Positions 22,243-33,734 of a stretch of 64,000 nucleotides of DNA are shown piece after piece; positions within the stretch are counted from its first letter, which is position 1; every line of letters starts with the position of its first letter. The notes under the pieces are model-generated. The model saw only the letters and a list, made by a program, of their open reading frames with translations, ran no database searches and was not told where the DNA came from. Source of the stretch: Symbiodinium natans. Lineage: Eukaryota; Sar; Dinophyceae; Suessiales; Symbiodiniaceae. The stretch covers positions 226,501-290,500 of the forward strand of contig CAJNDS010002581.1 in NCBI GenBank assembly GCA_905221605.1, given 5' to 3'. The position numbers and the translations under genes are program-made.

Positions 22243-22326
22243 TTGCAGATTGCTGTCCTCGACTAGGACATCGGAAGCAGAAGCTATCTGCGCTGACAGA
22301 GTGAAGGCCAACACTTTCAGCAGCAT
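22243..22326 (-). CDS. First exon of a secreted-protein gene (candidate)
   Basis: An ATG at 22326 opens a textbook signal peptide: Met, two Leu, a Lys, a hydrophobic core (VLAFTLSAQIA) and small residues SASD around a likely cleavage site, then the acidic VLVEDSNLQ. The exon can end after CAA before GC, the donor type most common in the NCX gene. The product should enter the secretory route. Possible later exons lie downstream on the same strand: about 21168-21125 (GWCGEAKGSLDMAR), 20745-20560 (DLKARISEGPQQSELEAI) and 20110-19965 (SFISAYLGWFCRETLRVHNV). Joining them is inference only. The family was not recognised. Confidence 0.42.
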
Positions 22327-22329
22327 CGT

Positions 22330-24350
22330 TCTTTTCGTCACCTGGCAGATCAAGATGCTGCCCTCAAAAAACTCACAGCAATTCCCGCAGTTCCGAGCTG
22401 TGCACCAGGAAGTTTGCAATGCACGGATGGTCGTGGGTGCCTGTGGGCCTCAGATCTAGAGAAATCTTGCATGCGGAATGGTCAGAGGAATGGTGCATTT
22501 GGGGCATTCCTGGGGCAGGGGCAAGGTCGCCCCAAGCTTGGGTGGAGGTTTTCCCGAACCCACGAGCCAGCTCGTAGCAGCACCGCATCAGCACATGAAG
22601 TCGTTCGCAAAGCCCGTTAAAGAACTGCGCAATGCCTGCTGCATGTTGTAACGTGCCAGCAGCTGCTAGGGGCAACGATACGCAATGTAAAGCTAATGTA
22701 AAGCTACTGAGTGGCTTGTGCTCAACGATGTGACGCGCTCATTCGTCAGGGCGTTTGCCCTCTTTGATGTTTATGCCGCACTCTCAGTCGTCATCATCAA
22801 AGTCACCGGTCATCATTGCTGTCATTGCACTGGCATAAGACGAGCCCGTCTTCTGTCGCTTTGCCTGGCACAGGGGCTGAGCTCACCACAAAAGTGTCCA
22901 AAGTCTGAATCTTGCAAACATCTTTCACGCACTTTCACGTGCAACCTTGCCTCCTCGCCTCCGATGTCACCATAAAGATCGTCCTGGGCTTACGACCCGT
23001 GTTTTAAGTAAGCGCTTCAAAGCACTCCTTGTGGCTGATGCATCATGATGCATCTTTTGCTAAGCCCGCTGCATCCGCAGCCGCTTTCGGGATTGAAGGC
23101 CTTCAGCGATTAAGGAGAGTATCTGACAACGCAGGCCATGTTAGCCTTCTTGGCACACCCAGATTGACCCACATGTCACTCCCGAACTTGTCTCAGTCAA
23201 GCTCGGCGGTGTCAGGGGCGTCTGCTGAACTGGCAACGGCGTCAACCTTGGGAGGAGGTGGTGAAGCAACATGGACTTGCTTCGCACCACGCACCTTTGT
23301 GTTGGGACGTCTTTGGAACTGTCAGTTGGCTGGCTACGTTATGTTGTGAAGCCACGCGGGCGCATTGTACTCCTGCATATGCACTTGAACAGAGAACGAG
23401 CGTCTCAGAGCAGCGTCTTCTGTAGCTTTCTGTATACATGAGAGACACAATGGCGAAAGAACTCTGAGTTGCGCATGATAATGGCAATTTGTGGGGCAGT
23501 TGTTCCAGGTGTTTTGGTTCTGTAAGGGCATGTGTGCATTCTTCGGGGGGTTTCTGGCTCGTGCTTGTGGTCGGCCGATTGCCACGTGCATGGATTCCAC
23601 ATGATGTCTTCCACATGCGAGGAAACGGCGGAACCTGCTCCTGACAACCAGCAAGACTTCAGTGCTTTCAACTGCGGTCTCTGAGTCGTCGAACGTGGAT
23701 GCCAGCCTCCAATGTGAGCTCGAAGCTCTAACAGCGAGATCTCTCACTCCCTCTCTCTTTCCCTCTCTCTTCGTCCTCGCCTTCTTCATTTCCACTGTGG
23801 ACTCTCTCGCTCTCTCCCTGTCTCTCTCTCAGTCTCTCTCTCAGTCTCTCTCTCAGACACACAGCCATCCACCGCCACAGAGAGGCGCAGGTGTGCCTGG
23901 GATCTGCCTCGTTTCTAGGCTTTGACGCCGACTTGGCCTGCCAGGCTCATCTTGCACGATGGGCCTTGGAAGGGTCTGCCAACATCCGGCGAGCCTCCTG
24001 GAAGTCCTCGCGGGCACTCACAGCATCGCACATCAAAACTTTACCAATTCGATCCGTTCATGAAACTGCGAACGCCAGAGAGTCGCAGCATCTACCAGAA
24101 GGAAGTTCTTGGTTAGCGACAACTGGCCTCGTTGATGACGGGTGGTGGCGTTTCTGGAACGTCAGGCATCAGAAGCGGCTTCACCTCCAATCCTGGCACG
24201 GATGCTTTTGCGAATGTATTCTGTGACACACAAGAGGCGCCTGGATCGGGTGTGATGACGGGAACTGGGTCTGCAGGAACCACCCTGGCAAGATGCTGCT
24301 TTGACGCAGATGAAGGAACATATGGAGAACATTGTGTCGAGTACATTAAA
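22330..24350. other. Region without a supported gene
   Basis: No frame on either strand has recognisable family similarity. A TCTC-rich patch with three CAGTCTCTCTCT units lies at about 23805-23860. This may be intergenic or intronic. Confidence 0.35.
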
Positions 24351-24360
24351 CGGAACCCAG

Positions 24361-24396
24361 TCAGCATGTCACAGAGCATGTCACAGAGCATGTCAC
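24361..24396. repeat. ATGTCACAGAGC tandem repeat
   Basis: Three near-perfect copies of a 12-bp unit (CATGTCACAGAG), the third cut short. Confidence 0.85.
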
Positions 24397-24544
24397 ACCC
24401 TGGAGAAGGCACCTTGCCGGTTGGCTCTCCGGCTGCTGTCTATGCCGATCAGCCCGTGCCTTCCTCTCCTGGAGAGCGCTCACAAAGAAAACGATTTTGC
24501 AACAAACTATGTGCAATGACTCGGTATACTGAGCAAATCTCCTG

Positions 24545-24725
24545 AGTTTGTTGCTAGGCATGCGTCGCAACGCGACTCCACCGCTACGAAAGAAAGAGGA
24601 CATCTCTTTCAAATAAAAGTACTTCTGTGAGTGGCTCAAGCTTTGCGGACTTCTTTGTGAGACACTCCTTTGATTGCTCTCCTCGGCGCGCTCCCGGAGG
24701 CGCTTCCGCTCTGCCTTGCGCTCCT
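24545..24725 (-). CDS. Candidate exon with charged helix, unrecognised
   Basis: A minus-strand frame reads a strongly charged helix-like segment (ECEERKAERKRLRERAEE) followed by a Ser/Gln-rich stretch and SHSQKYFYLKEMSSFF. This looks coiled-coil-like and coding rather than random. No start, splice partner or family was identified. Confidence 0.3.
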
Positions 24726-25359
24726 CGCATTCTCAAGAAACTCCAACAAGTTACAAGGCTGATCAAGGCTGCTCCATCCACAAACCCGGCTTCCATCACT
24801 GGGCCATTCGAACCGATTCAGCTCATGAGAACCTTCGCGCTTCGGAAAGTTGGCACCACGCAACACAAAAAGGCTCGCGTAGGCTCGAGCTTCTGCGGGC
24901 CCAAGCCTCGTTTTTCACCCCCCAAGCCTCTTGTTCAGTGTCCTCTAAGCGCCTTCCAAGACACTCCAAACTTCCAAACCCCACGAGAAAGCTCTACACT
25001 CTACTATCCGGCCGTTGAGGTAGTTGTTTCGTACGAGTAGTTGATGCAAGTTGATGCATGGGACGTCAGAGGACGCCAACTTCCAGCACACCCCTTGTCT
25101 CAGCACGATTGACCGTTGGCTTGGCTCAAGGTGCTCGGGGCCGTGTGCACAATGTTCTGTAGCCTCCTCTATCGCTAGTGCTGCTTACTTAACATCTTGC
25201 ACCTCGGATCACATTGTCCAGAACCATGTCGTCAAAAGACACGGGTGGCGCGAGAAAGCTCAGCAGCTTGAGCTGAGATGACACGGACAAGTACACAGTG
25301 TACCCCGTGGCTCCCGTCCTGGAGCTCATGCCGGATGTACTGATGATAGCGCATGGACA

Positions 25360-25690
25360 TCTGGTTCAGAAAAGCCTGGCGTCAGATGCCAAAAAGGCGA
25401 ACGGGTGCTTGACAAACTCAGCGCACCAACTGCAGCCTTCTGGTCCTGTGGACAGATAAACACCTGTCGCCAGCTCAGACTCGCAAACCACGCTGCCAAG
25501 GCGGCTATCTCTGTATTCACTTCCCACGCTACCAGACCGCACTGACAGTACCAGGCCTTATCGTCTTGGTGCAGGTACTCGAGGCTTTCGCAGTGAAAGC
25601 GTTGCCCAAAGGCTTCGTAGCTTCCGCGCGCCATGGCCTGAGGGAGTTTTTGGATGAAAAAGGAGAGGGCCGCCACGGGAAAATACGGGG
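25360..25690 (-). CDS. Candidate exon, unrecognised protein
   Basis: A minus-strand frame of about 100 residues with natural-looking composition, including FFIQKLPQAMARGSYEAFG, HCESLEYLHQDDKAWYC and TEIAALAAWFASLSWRQVF. The last is an amphipathic or membrane-compatible helix. Cys pairs occur near the middle. No family was recognised and no neighbouring exon could be joined. Confidence 0.33.
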
Positions 25691-26639
25691 CTCCAACGTG
25701 CTGGGTGATCTGTAAGAGGTTCCAAGAGCACGTTAAAGCACAAAAAAGAGCACCTAAATGGGCACCCTAAGAGCACTCCAAGATACTAAACTTGGACTCC
25801 AAGACTGCTCTCTAGGCATTAAAGCGACGAAGACAGTTCTGCAATGTTCTGCACTCAAGGGGAACACGGGGGACCGAGGCGAGAGGGTGCCAATGGCACC
25901 CCAAAATGAATGCAGCTTTCTTCTTAGACTGGACGCACGAAGCGAACGCATCCGGAAAGCATGCGCCTGCCAGCCTTTCAAGACCGAGAGCGCATGATGC
26001 GCATGCCATTTACGATGAAAGCCACTCTTCGGGAGCCCCAAGTGGCGGGAGCGCGATCTTCGTCCTAACTGCGAGCAGGCAGCAGGCCTCGAGAGACTGC
26101 CAACTTGATGGCGTGGGCGCCGCGCGAGCGAAAGGAACGCGATCACGGCAATCTGAACCCTCTTGCTGGGGGGGGGGGGGCCACAGCCTGCAGCTTGGGA
26201 GGGCTGCACAAACTTTCGCATCCGTATTGCGGGTAGCAGTTTGCTAGTTCTGTTAGTTTTGTTGCGCACGGCCTTTGCTAATCACATTTTCCTTCGTTGG
26301 ACTCAGCTATTCTCCTCGCCCGGGCCTCCTGCACTGCCCACCCGGAGAACCCCACCAAGAACCCCGCCGAGTATTTGGAGTGCCCACCCTCAAATAATCC
26401 GAGGATCCCGACCGTTCTCAGAGCGAATCCTGCAGAATTTCCCCTCGAATATCCATGCCACACCCAAAGACTCCCGTGGACAATCTAGCCCAACAACCCT
26501 GGAGTGTCCGCGCCCGGAGAAGAACAAGACATCCCGCTCAGACGGCATATTTTGGCCTCGAGCTGGAAGTGACAAGCCATAGACGCATACGTGCCGACAG
26601 GATCGGTGTACATCGATGTACAAACTCCGAGAAAAAGAA

Positions 26640-26880
26640 AAGGGCACCTTAGATGCCTGCACCCGTGCGTTCAATAAAGTTGCCGGGAAATAAGAAGACT
26701 GCCTCACAAGACATAACAACCATACTTCTAACAAAGTTCATTGGCAACAACGATGATCTTAATTGCCGTCAACACCTATGTTTCAAAAGCAGGCTTCCTA
26801 TTAAACAAGCTTGCTTTAGATGCCTGCCACGCCCATTCTTCGAACGAAGTTTCCGGAGACAGCGATGACAGCTGAGCTTG
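26640..26880. repeat. Degenerate 'TTAGATGCCT' repeat, left block
   Basis: Contains diverged units with CCTTAGATGCCTGCACCCGTGC, GATGATCTTAATTGCCGTCA and TTTAGATGCCTGCCACGCCC, matching the consensus GATGACCTTAGATGCCTTCA seen in the right block. Confidence 0.6.
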
Positions 26881-27365
26881 GGGTTTAGGGACACTTTAGG
26901 ATCCATTATGTATAATTACGGGTTGTGGGATTCAGAACTAGCTGGAGTCCTGAAAGGCTGGCAGAATTTTCCGGAAGAGCTCAAGCTCACCTTGAATAAT
27001 GATTGTAGAGTAGTGCTCGAGAGCATTCCTTCTAGGAAGGCTTAGTTGGTGACATTTGGTGACACTGCAGCACCGCTAGCGGGAAGCTTTGCCCTCGCTT
27101 CAGTTCGTCTCACCAACAGCCACATTCGCGGTTGCGGAGAGCTGGTGCGGTCTGGTGCCTCACAGCTCTGTACCCGAAAGGGGAGAGGACAAGGGCTCGA
27201 GGACTCAATCCGCTTCTAAGACACCGCGTGACAAGTTGCAGCTCAGGCACGCGAGGCACGGCATCATCTTGGTGCCAGCCACCTGGTCACCGATATAGCT
27301 TTGCATGGATTTGTTGTCAACTAAGCTGGTTGCTCTTGCCAACGCGCACATGCAGGTCCCAGCCT

Positions 27366-28091
27366 CTACGTGCGTTTGCGTCCTTTCTTGGACTTGGATG
27401 CTTTGGGACGGTTGCCCAACAAATGCGGGAGGCTTTGAGGGGCCGAGGAAGACGATGCCCCTTCTTGTGACTCTTGCGGATGGGAGGCGCTTGCCGGTAG
27501 CTCCTCCGAGATGTCAGCCCAGGAGGGGCGTGGAGGCTTGGGGGGCGCCATTGCTGGGGAGTTGAGAATGGGTCCGGGCAGCTTGGGCGCGTCTGCGGGA
27601 GGCGGAGGTGGGTTCATGTAGGCAGGTACTGGTGCGGGAGGTGGAGCGGGGTTTATGAAGGCAGGTACTGGTGCTGGGGCTGGTGGTGCCTGAAAGCAGG
27701 GAATTTGGAACTGTGGTGAAATTGGCGGCTGCCACGGGACCGGCTGGTAGCTCAAGCCTGGGCTGACTGCGAAACAATTCATCACGAAGAATTGTTGAGG
27801 TGGCGGTGGCCAGCAGAACTGGCCCTGCATTGGAGGTTGTGGGGTGAACTGCTGCAGTGGCAGTGGTGGTGGTGGTGGTGGTGGTGGTGGTGGCCAGCAG
27901 CACTGCTGGTGCATGGCTGGGGTGCATTGGAGGGGCCCAGGAGGCCACGGTGCCAGCGGATGCGCAAAGTTCGCCCACCATTCGGGTGGGGGTGCCAAGC
28001 CGCCCCGATAATGTGGGCCATAGACAGCTTGCTCCCCGACAAAGGCCGGGGGCAGCTGCACGACCGTTACCGATGCATCTGCGGTATCCAT
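27366..28091 (-). CDS. Proline-rich protein, single exon
   Basis: An uninterrupted 241-codon frame. The ATG at 28091 is preceded six bases upstream by an in-frame TGA, which supports this start. The protein is rich in Pro, Gln and Ala: a run of ten Pro near residue 70 encoded by a GGT/ACC repeat, repeated APAPVPAFINPAP and PVPAYMNPPPPP motifs, then a short conserved-looking PRPSWADISEEL and a very basic end (KASKSKKGRKRT) resembling a nuclear-localisation signal. Such proteins often act as low-complexity scaffolds or RNA-associated factors, but no function can be assigned. It is flanked on both sides by the same degenerate repeat family. The absence of introns is unusual beside the exon-rich NCX gene. 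Confidence 0.6.
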   Translation of the reverse strand: MDTADASVTVVQLPPAFVGEQAVYGPHYRGGLAPPPEWWANFAHPLAPWPPGPLQCTPAMHQQCCWPPPPPPPPPPLPLQQFTPQPPMQGQFCWPPPPQQFFVMNCFAVSPGLSYQPVPWQPPISPQFQIPCFQAPPAPAPVPAFINPAPPPAPVPAYMNPPPPPADAPKLPGPILNSPAMAPPKPPRPSWADISEELPASASHPQESQEGASSSSAPQSLPHLLGNRPKASKSKKGRKRT

Positions 28092-28189
28092 GGTTCACCG
28101 AGCTTGCAGCTGATTAAGCCGATGGTGGGCTGCAATTCAAAAGCACTTCTCATGCAGATGCAGTATATGGGGTGCAGCGAGGGGAAGTC

Positions 28190-28830
28190 TTCGGAGATAA
28201 AGAGAAGAAACACTTAGATGCCTTCAACAAGTACACCCTGTGTGAAATTGACGATGACTGTAGATGCCTTAAAAATCCAGGTCTACAATCACATTCCCTG
28301 AGAAAGAAGCAGATGACCTTAAGTGCATTCAACACCCGTGCTTCAAAAAGAACAACACGAAATAGAGACGATGACTTTTGATGCCTTCCACACCGGCGAC
28401 AACACTAGCCTATAGCAGATGACCTTAGACGCCTTCAACCCCCGTGCTTCGAAAAAGCTGAGAAAGAGCTAAGATGACCTTACATGCCTGCAGCACTCAC
28501 GCTTCTATGATTCAGGTTTATATCGGTTTTTAGGCTGTGGGGTTCGGGTTTACTCTCCGAAAAAAACTAAACGCCCATGTTTCCAAACAAGAATACACGA
28601 GAAAAGGATAAGATGACAGATGCCTTCAACACACATACTTCGCATAACATACCGATAATAAGAGAAGATGACCTTACACGCTGCAGACAAGAGAAGATGA
28701 CCTTAGATGACCGCCAATGTTTCCAACAAAAGTCTCCTGAACAAACTTACGAGATGACCCCGACGCCCGGTGCTTCGAATGAAGCTGTCCCAGACAACGG
28801 AAAAATGCCCATAGATGTCTTCAAGACCCA
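28190..28830. repeat. Degenerate 'TTAGATGCCTTCAA' repeat, right block
   Basis: Roughly nine diverged units spaced about 45-90 bp, each based on GATGACCTTAGATGCCTTCA then ACACCCGTGCTTCGAAAAAG. Examples begin near 28210, 28253, 28311, 28368, 28418, 28470, 28611, 28668 and 28696. A plus-strand frame across part of the block (28577-28930) is probably non-coding. Confidence 0.7.
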
Positions 28831-28929
28831 ACCTCTAGCACAGCCTCCGAGAAAAATGGAAGACACTGCAGACTTGCACTTCGTGCCCAGTCTAGAAACT
28901 GAAGAGTCCCGTGCACAGGGTTTGGAGTG

Positions 28930-31700
28930 ACCGGGCGCCTCTTTGCCTGCATCGAGACAGAGCAAATGAAAGCCAGGTAATGTACGCACCTCAGAGGCAT
29001 TCAAAGCTTCATCAGGAAAGCAAAAGAAAGCTTAAGTTCCAAGCAGCTGAAATTTAAAAAGACTTAGTGAGACACGCGATGTGTTCGCTTGATGGGCAGG
29101 GCTTTGACCTCAATGTGGCTACACAAGCATTTGCTTTCTTGGTTGATGCTGACGCAGTAGGCCGAACGTCAGGAACATCAGGCCCACGGCTGGACAGAAC
29201 TGTGGCTCGAAACCTGCCTCTGCCTCTGCACCAGCACCAAGTCCAAGGGCCTCTACTGCAAGTCGATGAAGGTTTTGGAAGCAAGCAGTGCTTCAATTGT
29301 CACTTGAATATTGCAGTGTCTGGCCTCCAGAGTCAGGGGAGAATGCACAGTTGCCATGTTTCGATTGATTTCAAGTATATAACCTCTACCAGCCTTAGGA
29401 TTAAGTGAGACGTCGTCAGCTCCTGCAAGTGCAGTAGCGCTGGGTTCAAGTTCAAGTATACTAGAGTATGGCTGTTTTACGGCAGCTTGTCTGATATGTT
29501 TTAGGCCATCCTGCGAGGACAGTGCCTGCCAGTTCGTTGTTGCCTTGGTCCCAAATGTGCTGCCATGTCCAAACCTGTTCGGAATGTTGGGGCGCCACTC
29601 GCATCTGACTGCCATGCCAAGTTGGATGCTTTTTCTAAGCTGCCGATAAAACACTAGCCTGGCAGCCTGGATCTGCCAGAGTCAGCGCGTCCACAGCTCA
29701 AGAGTTATTGGCATTGAGAACGCAAACACCATATCTCGGATGTCTTACAGAATCGAGTTGGCATGCCATAGGTCAGATATATCAGAAACCCTTCACTTTT
29801 AGCTACATCCTGCGCTTGAACTTCAATTTCGGCGGCGGCGGTGGGCTGTTGTAGGGCCACCAGTCGGCGACCTATCAAGCATGCGAGTTTTTGCTTCCAA
29901 ACTGATCCAGCTCTCTTAGCCCCGTAAGCTGAAACGTGTTTAGGGTTCAGAGCGAAACAGTGTTGCTACGGTAGTGGGATGAAGAGCGAACTGGAGGCAA
30001 AACTGCGCAGGGCTCTTCGCACTCTTCGAAAACCACACATGCTAGCCTGCTTTGCGCAAACGATTGGCTCCATTTCTCGACGACTTGTGGGGCATCGCCA
30101 CGCCTCAAGGCATTCGAAAAGCAGAACGCTGTTGACAATGATTTTGCAGCGTCTGCATGCGTCTGCAACAAACAAAGCCCTGCCTGGACCCGCCATTCCT
30201 CGTTGACACGCAGCTCGGAAGAATTCCCTCTCCCGCGCATGACTCATCGCATGACTATTTGATGCTGGGGCCCTGGCTCCCGTACGGGAGTGGGTGTCGG
30301 CATGGTTCCTCAGATTCGTTGCCACGCCCCGACAAGCGCTGCCAAGCTCCGGGCCATGTGCTAAGGACCGTAAAATCAGTAGGCAGCGCTCGAAACCCAG
30401 GGCTGATCCAGTGAAGATTTGCCCCTTGTAGAAAACGTCTGCCCACCTTGGCTAGGCGGCTAGCCGGATTAAAAGAGACCGAAAGAACGGATTGAAACTG
30501 AGCATGCATCTGTTCTACATGTTTTTGAAACATCATGAAACATCCAGACATCGCCAGGGACATGGGAAGAGGCGACGCTTGACAAACCTGATGCTAGGCT
30601 ACATTGCTGAAATAGTTCTAAACAGTCTAAGCCCCTTTTGCCATCATAAGCTTCTGGCGTGGGCGGAAACAGAGGGCGGTTTTCGCCTGATGGTGTTGGG
30701 TTCTCAGACTTCTCTATCTTCTCTGTGCCTAAACGAGGTCACACTGCATTGCTCGCCTCCATTGCCACAGGCATATCCATACCGGCCATTACTGACGGAG
30801 CCTGGGAGTAGACTCAGTAGACACACTGCAACAACGGTCTCAAGCAGACTCATGTGTCACACGTCACACATGAAGCCTTTGAGCAGGCGACCCAAGGCTT
30901 CTGCTGCTGCCTCCATGGCATGCTCCTAGTTGCAAGCCCATGGAAGGGGGTATTCCACCAGGCAAATGTTTCGTCACGTACTCGTCACGAAAGGTCCTCT
31001 TGGAGGACAGCTTGCGGGAGGGGAGAGCTTGGCTCGTCGCCGAAGCTGCGCTGTTTCCTGGCATCTCCACTCGGGGTGAGCGTTTAAACCATCTTGAGCC
31101 CGAACTCTGAAGAAGCAAACCAAGAAACTCCGGAAGGTTGTTAACATTAGTTTCACTATGTTTCAGTCGCGACCCTCTGTGTCTACGGTGCCGATGCATA
31201 GGAACAAGATCTCTCATGATGTTCATGCTCAGGTGCAACATAGGCCCCGCGATGATACTTCTAATGCAGCCCCGGCAGTCAGCATCACCGGCATTTTTCG
31301 GGCCATTCTCGGCCATCGTTGACGTCACTGGGCGGGCAAAGCCCCTTTGATCGGAAAGTGGTGCCCAATTCGTCTCGTGTGATTGCAACAGAAGCCCACA
31401 AGTCCAAGATACGAAAGTGATCACTTGTGCCTTGTCGCGCCGCTTGCGTCCTTTTGAGGGCCGGGTTTCTGCTCGGGTGTGAGCTGTGGGGGAGCCATCG
31501 AGGTGCCCTAAACATCACAGACTGCTGCAGAATTGCAAGGCCCCGGGCTCAAGCGGCGCTTGTGAGGGCTCGGCCAGGGTCCCCACAAATCAGCGCAGGA
31601 GCAGGTACATGCAGGTACGGTGTGAGCAGGGGAGGGGCGGCTCAAAGCTCCCCGTGGAAGTAAACGCCTCAAGCTCCCGTGGATTTACAGTGTTTACAGA
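28930..31700. other. Region without a supported gene
   Basis: Minus-strand frames at 29654-29256 and about 31350-31130 have fairly natural composition but no recognisable motif, start context or partner exons. They are not annotated as genes. No repeats of note. Confidence 0.3.
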
Positions 31701-32214
31701 ATGGTCAAGAGGCATTGGTGCTCGAGCACCAAGTACAGCCGCTACGAGAAGAGCACGGATGCGCCCGCGTCGAGGCAGGTACTCGTTCTTGAAAGACGAC
31801 TGGGTTCCGAGCCAAGGGGCTCCCGGCGGGGAATAAAATAAAACAACGTCGGGCCGGAGCATTGGCAAAAGCATCACAAGCATCAGCTTGCCTATCAGGA
31901 TGCACCGACTGCTGGCAAGCACTCCGAAATTCAAGGTCATTGGCTGGTTTCGGTGGGTGAGAACCCTTCAGCGGCTTCAGCGTCTCGCATTCTCCCCTTT
32001 TTGGTTTTTGCCTTGCGCCGTCTCGGGCATCGAGAGGGCGTCCCCGCATGGAGCGCGGGGGGCACGCAACTTCGCTTCCCGACCTTGGAAATAGGATATC
32101 TCCTTCAGTATATGCAATGTGGCGAATGGCTGCTTGTGTTGGCTCATGGTCCCGCAAGTGGAAGTCCGGCGGTTCCATGCCTGACACCACCCATCCCAGC
32201 TGGCGCAAGCTGGC

Positions 32215-32460
32215 GCAGCCCCCCATCCAGAGGGAGCGAGGATTTTGTTTGTCAATTTTTCTGGTTTTTTTTTGTGAGTTTTCTTGCTTTTTCTTGCTTT
32301 TCTTGTGGTTTTCAGAACATGCCCTCCTGGTTCTGCCTGTCGTCCTCCTCTGGTGGGAATTCTTTTCTGTGTATTTTTCTGGTTTTTTTGGTGAATTTTG
32401 CTGGTTTTCAGCTTCCGATGGCCTCTCAGCGGCACCGCGTGTCCGGAACAGGTCCAAATC
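32215..32460. repeat. Dispersed A-rich repeat, copy 1
   Basis: About 245 bp, closely similar to 39435-39680. Shared landmarks in order: GAGGGAGCGAGGATTTT, GTTTGTCAATTTTTCTGGTT, CTTGCTTTTCTT, GGTTCTGCCTGTC, GGAATTCTTTTCTGTGTATT, TTTTGCTGG, TTCAGCTTCCG and CATGTCCGGAAC/CGTGTCCGGAAC. The minus strand is A-rich with Lys/Asn-rich frames. Probably a transposable-element derivative; the family is not known to me. Confidence 0.85.
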
Positions 32461-32779
32461 TCAACGTGCTACAACAACACATTACATCCAACCCTTCGTC
32501 CTTTTGCAACTCGCGCTTGGAGCGTCGGGGCGGCCATCGTTGGCCCCGACAGGACTCAAAAGCTAGTTAACGTCCGGGGCTGGTTCAAGAGGAACCTCGG
32601 ATGCTTCAATCTGAAACTTTGCTTCGGTTTAGGGCTTACTGCGCACGTAGGCCGCAAACATTCTATCAGGATTTGCGGCTTATGGTGGACGATTTGGGTC
32701 TTATTAGGCTCTACGGTTTGCGGGGTCAAGGTTGCTCCTCGTATCATTGCCCCTTCAGTCCGGAACTACGGCTTAGGGT

Positions 32780-33312
32780 TTAGGATTTGCAAACACGATT
32801 CTCGCATGATGGGTTTCCGAAAATGTGTGCATATGGCATATGCTTTGAGGCAAGCTTGCACGGCTTGAGAAAGCGGGGGGGTTGGGGGGGGCGCAGCCCC
32901 CCCCATTTGCAAACACGATTCTCGCATGATGGGTTTCCGAAAATGTGACGATTCTCGCATGATGGGTTTCCGCAAAAGTGTGCATATGGCAGGAACTACG
33001 GCTTAGGGTTTAGGATGTAGGGTGTGTTGCGGGAAGCGGGGGGTTGGGGGGGGCGCAGCCCCCCCCATTTGCAAACACGATTCTCGCATGATGGGTTTCC
33101 GAAAATGTGTGCATATGGCATATGCTTTGAGGCAAGCTTGCACGGCTTGAGAAAGCGGGGGGTTGGGGGGGGCGCAGCCCCCCCCATTTGCAAACACGAT
33201 TCTCGCATGATGGGTTTCCGAAAATGTGACGATTCTCGCATGATGGGTTTCCGCAAAAGTGTGCATATGGCATATGCTTTGAGGCAAGCTTGCACGGCTT
33301 AAACAAAGCGGG
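32780..33312. repeat. GCAAACAC/CGCAGCCCCCC repeat array 1
   Basis: Four units of about 120-160 bp arranged as two 281-bp higher-order copies. Each unit has ATTTGCAAACACGATTCTCG, CATGATGGGTTTCCG, GTGTGCATATGGCATATGC, CAAGCTTGCACGGCTT, then a G-run and CGCAGCCCCCCCC. Boxes start at 32785, 32905, 33067 and 33186. Some units carry an internal duplication of CGATTCTCGCATGATGGG. One unit is interrupted by GGCTTAGGGTTTAGG, which also precedes the array. The G-run and C-run of neighbouring units are inverted and could pair. Confidence 0.93.
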
Positions 33313-33321
33313 GGGGGGGTT

Positions 33322-33400
33322 ATTTCTTTCTTTCTTTATTTCTTTCTGTCTTTCTGTCTTTCTTTCTTTCGTTCTTTCTTTCTTTCTTTCTCTCTTTATT

Positions 33401-33476
<76 letters not shown>

Positions 33477-33500
33477 TATTTCTCTCTCTCTCTCTCTCCC
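33322..33500. repeat. TTTC microsatellite, left
   Basis: Nearly pure TTTC repeats with rare TTTA/TGTC variants, ending in a short TC run. It begins immediately after repeat array 1. Confidence 0.97.
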
Positions 33501-33734
33501 ACACGCATAGCCCCCCTCGCGGGAGGCTGCCCCCAGGGGCGCGCACGTCCAAAGGTTGTCGGATCGGCCTCCCTTCCCGTTTTGGGTGGGCTGCCTAGGT
33601 GAGGTGATACCTTTCTTGGTGGGCCTGGGGTTCCAACATTGTTGAACAGAGAAGAACGCTATCCCCCCCCTCTAAGTCCCCGGCTAGACAATGTTTTTCC
33701 CCCTCTGTGGACCTCCACCTGTACTCAGTTGGTA

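Noticed and set aside
31705-32457. 250-codon minus-strand frame
   Set aside because: Its N-terminal part is the A-rich dispersed repeat; the copy at 39435-39680 does not keep the same downstream frame, so coding is unlikely.
32780-33312. CRISPR-like spaced repeats
   Set aside because: Units are over 100 bp and themselves repetitive, with no unique spacers or cas genes, and the genome is eukaryotic.
33010-33552. Lys/Glu-rich minus frame and Phe/Leu/Ser-rich plus frames
   Set aside because: Produced by the TTTC/GAAA microsatellite and the G-run repeat array.
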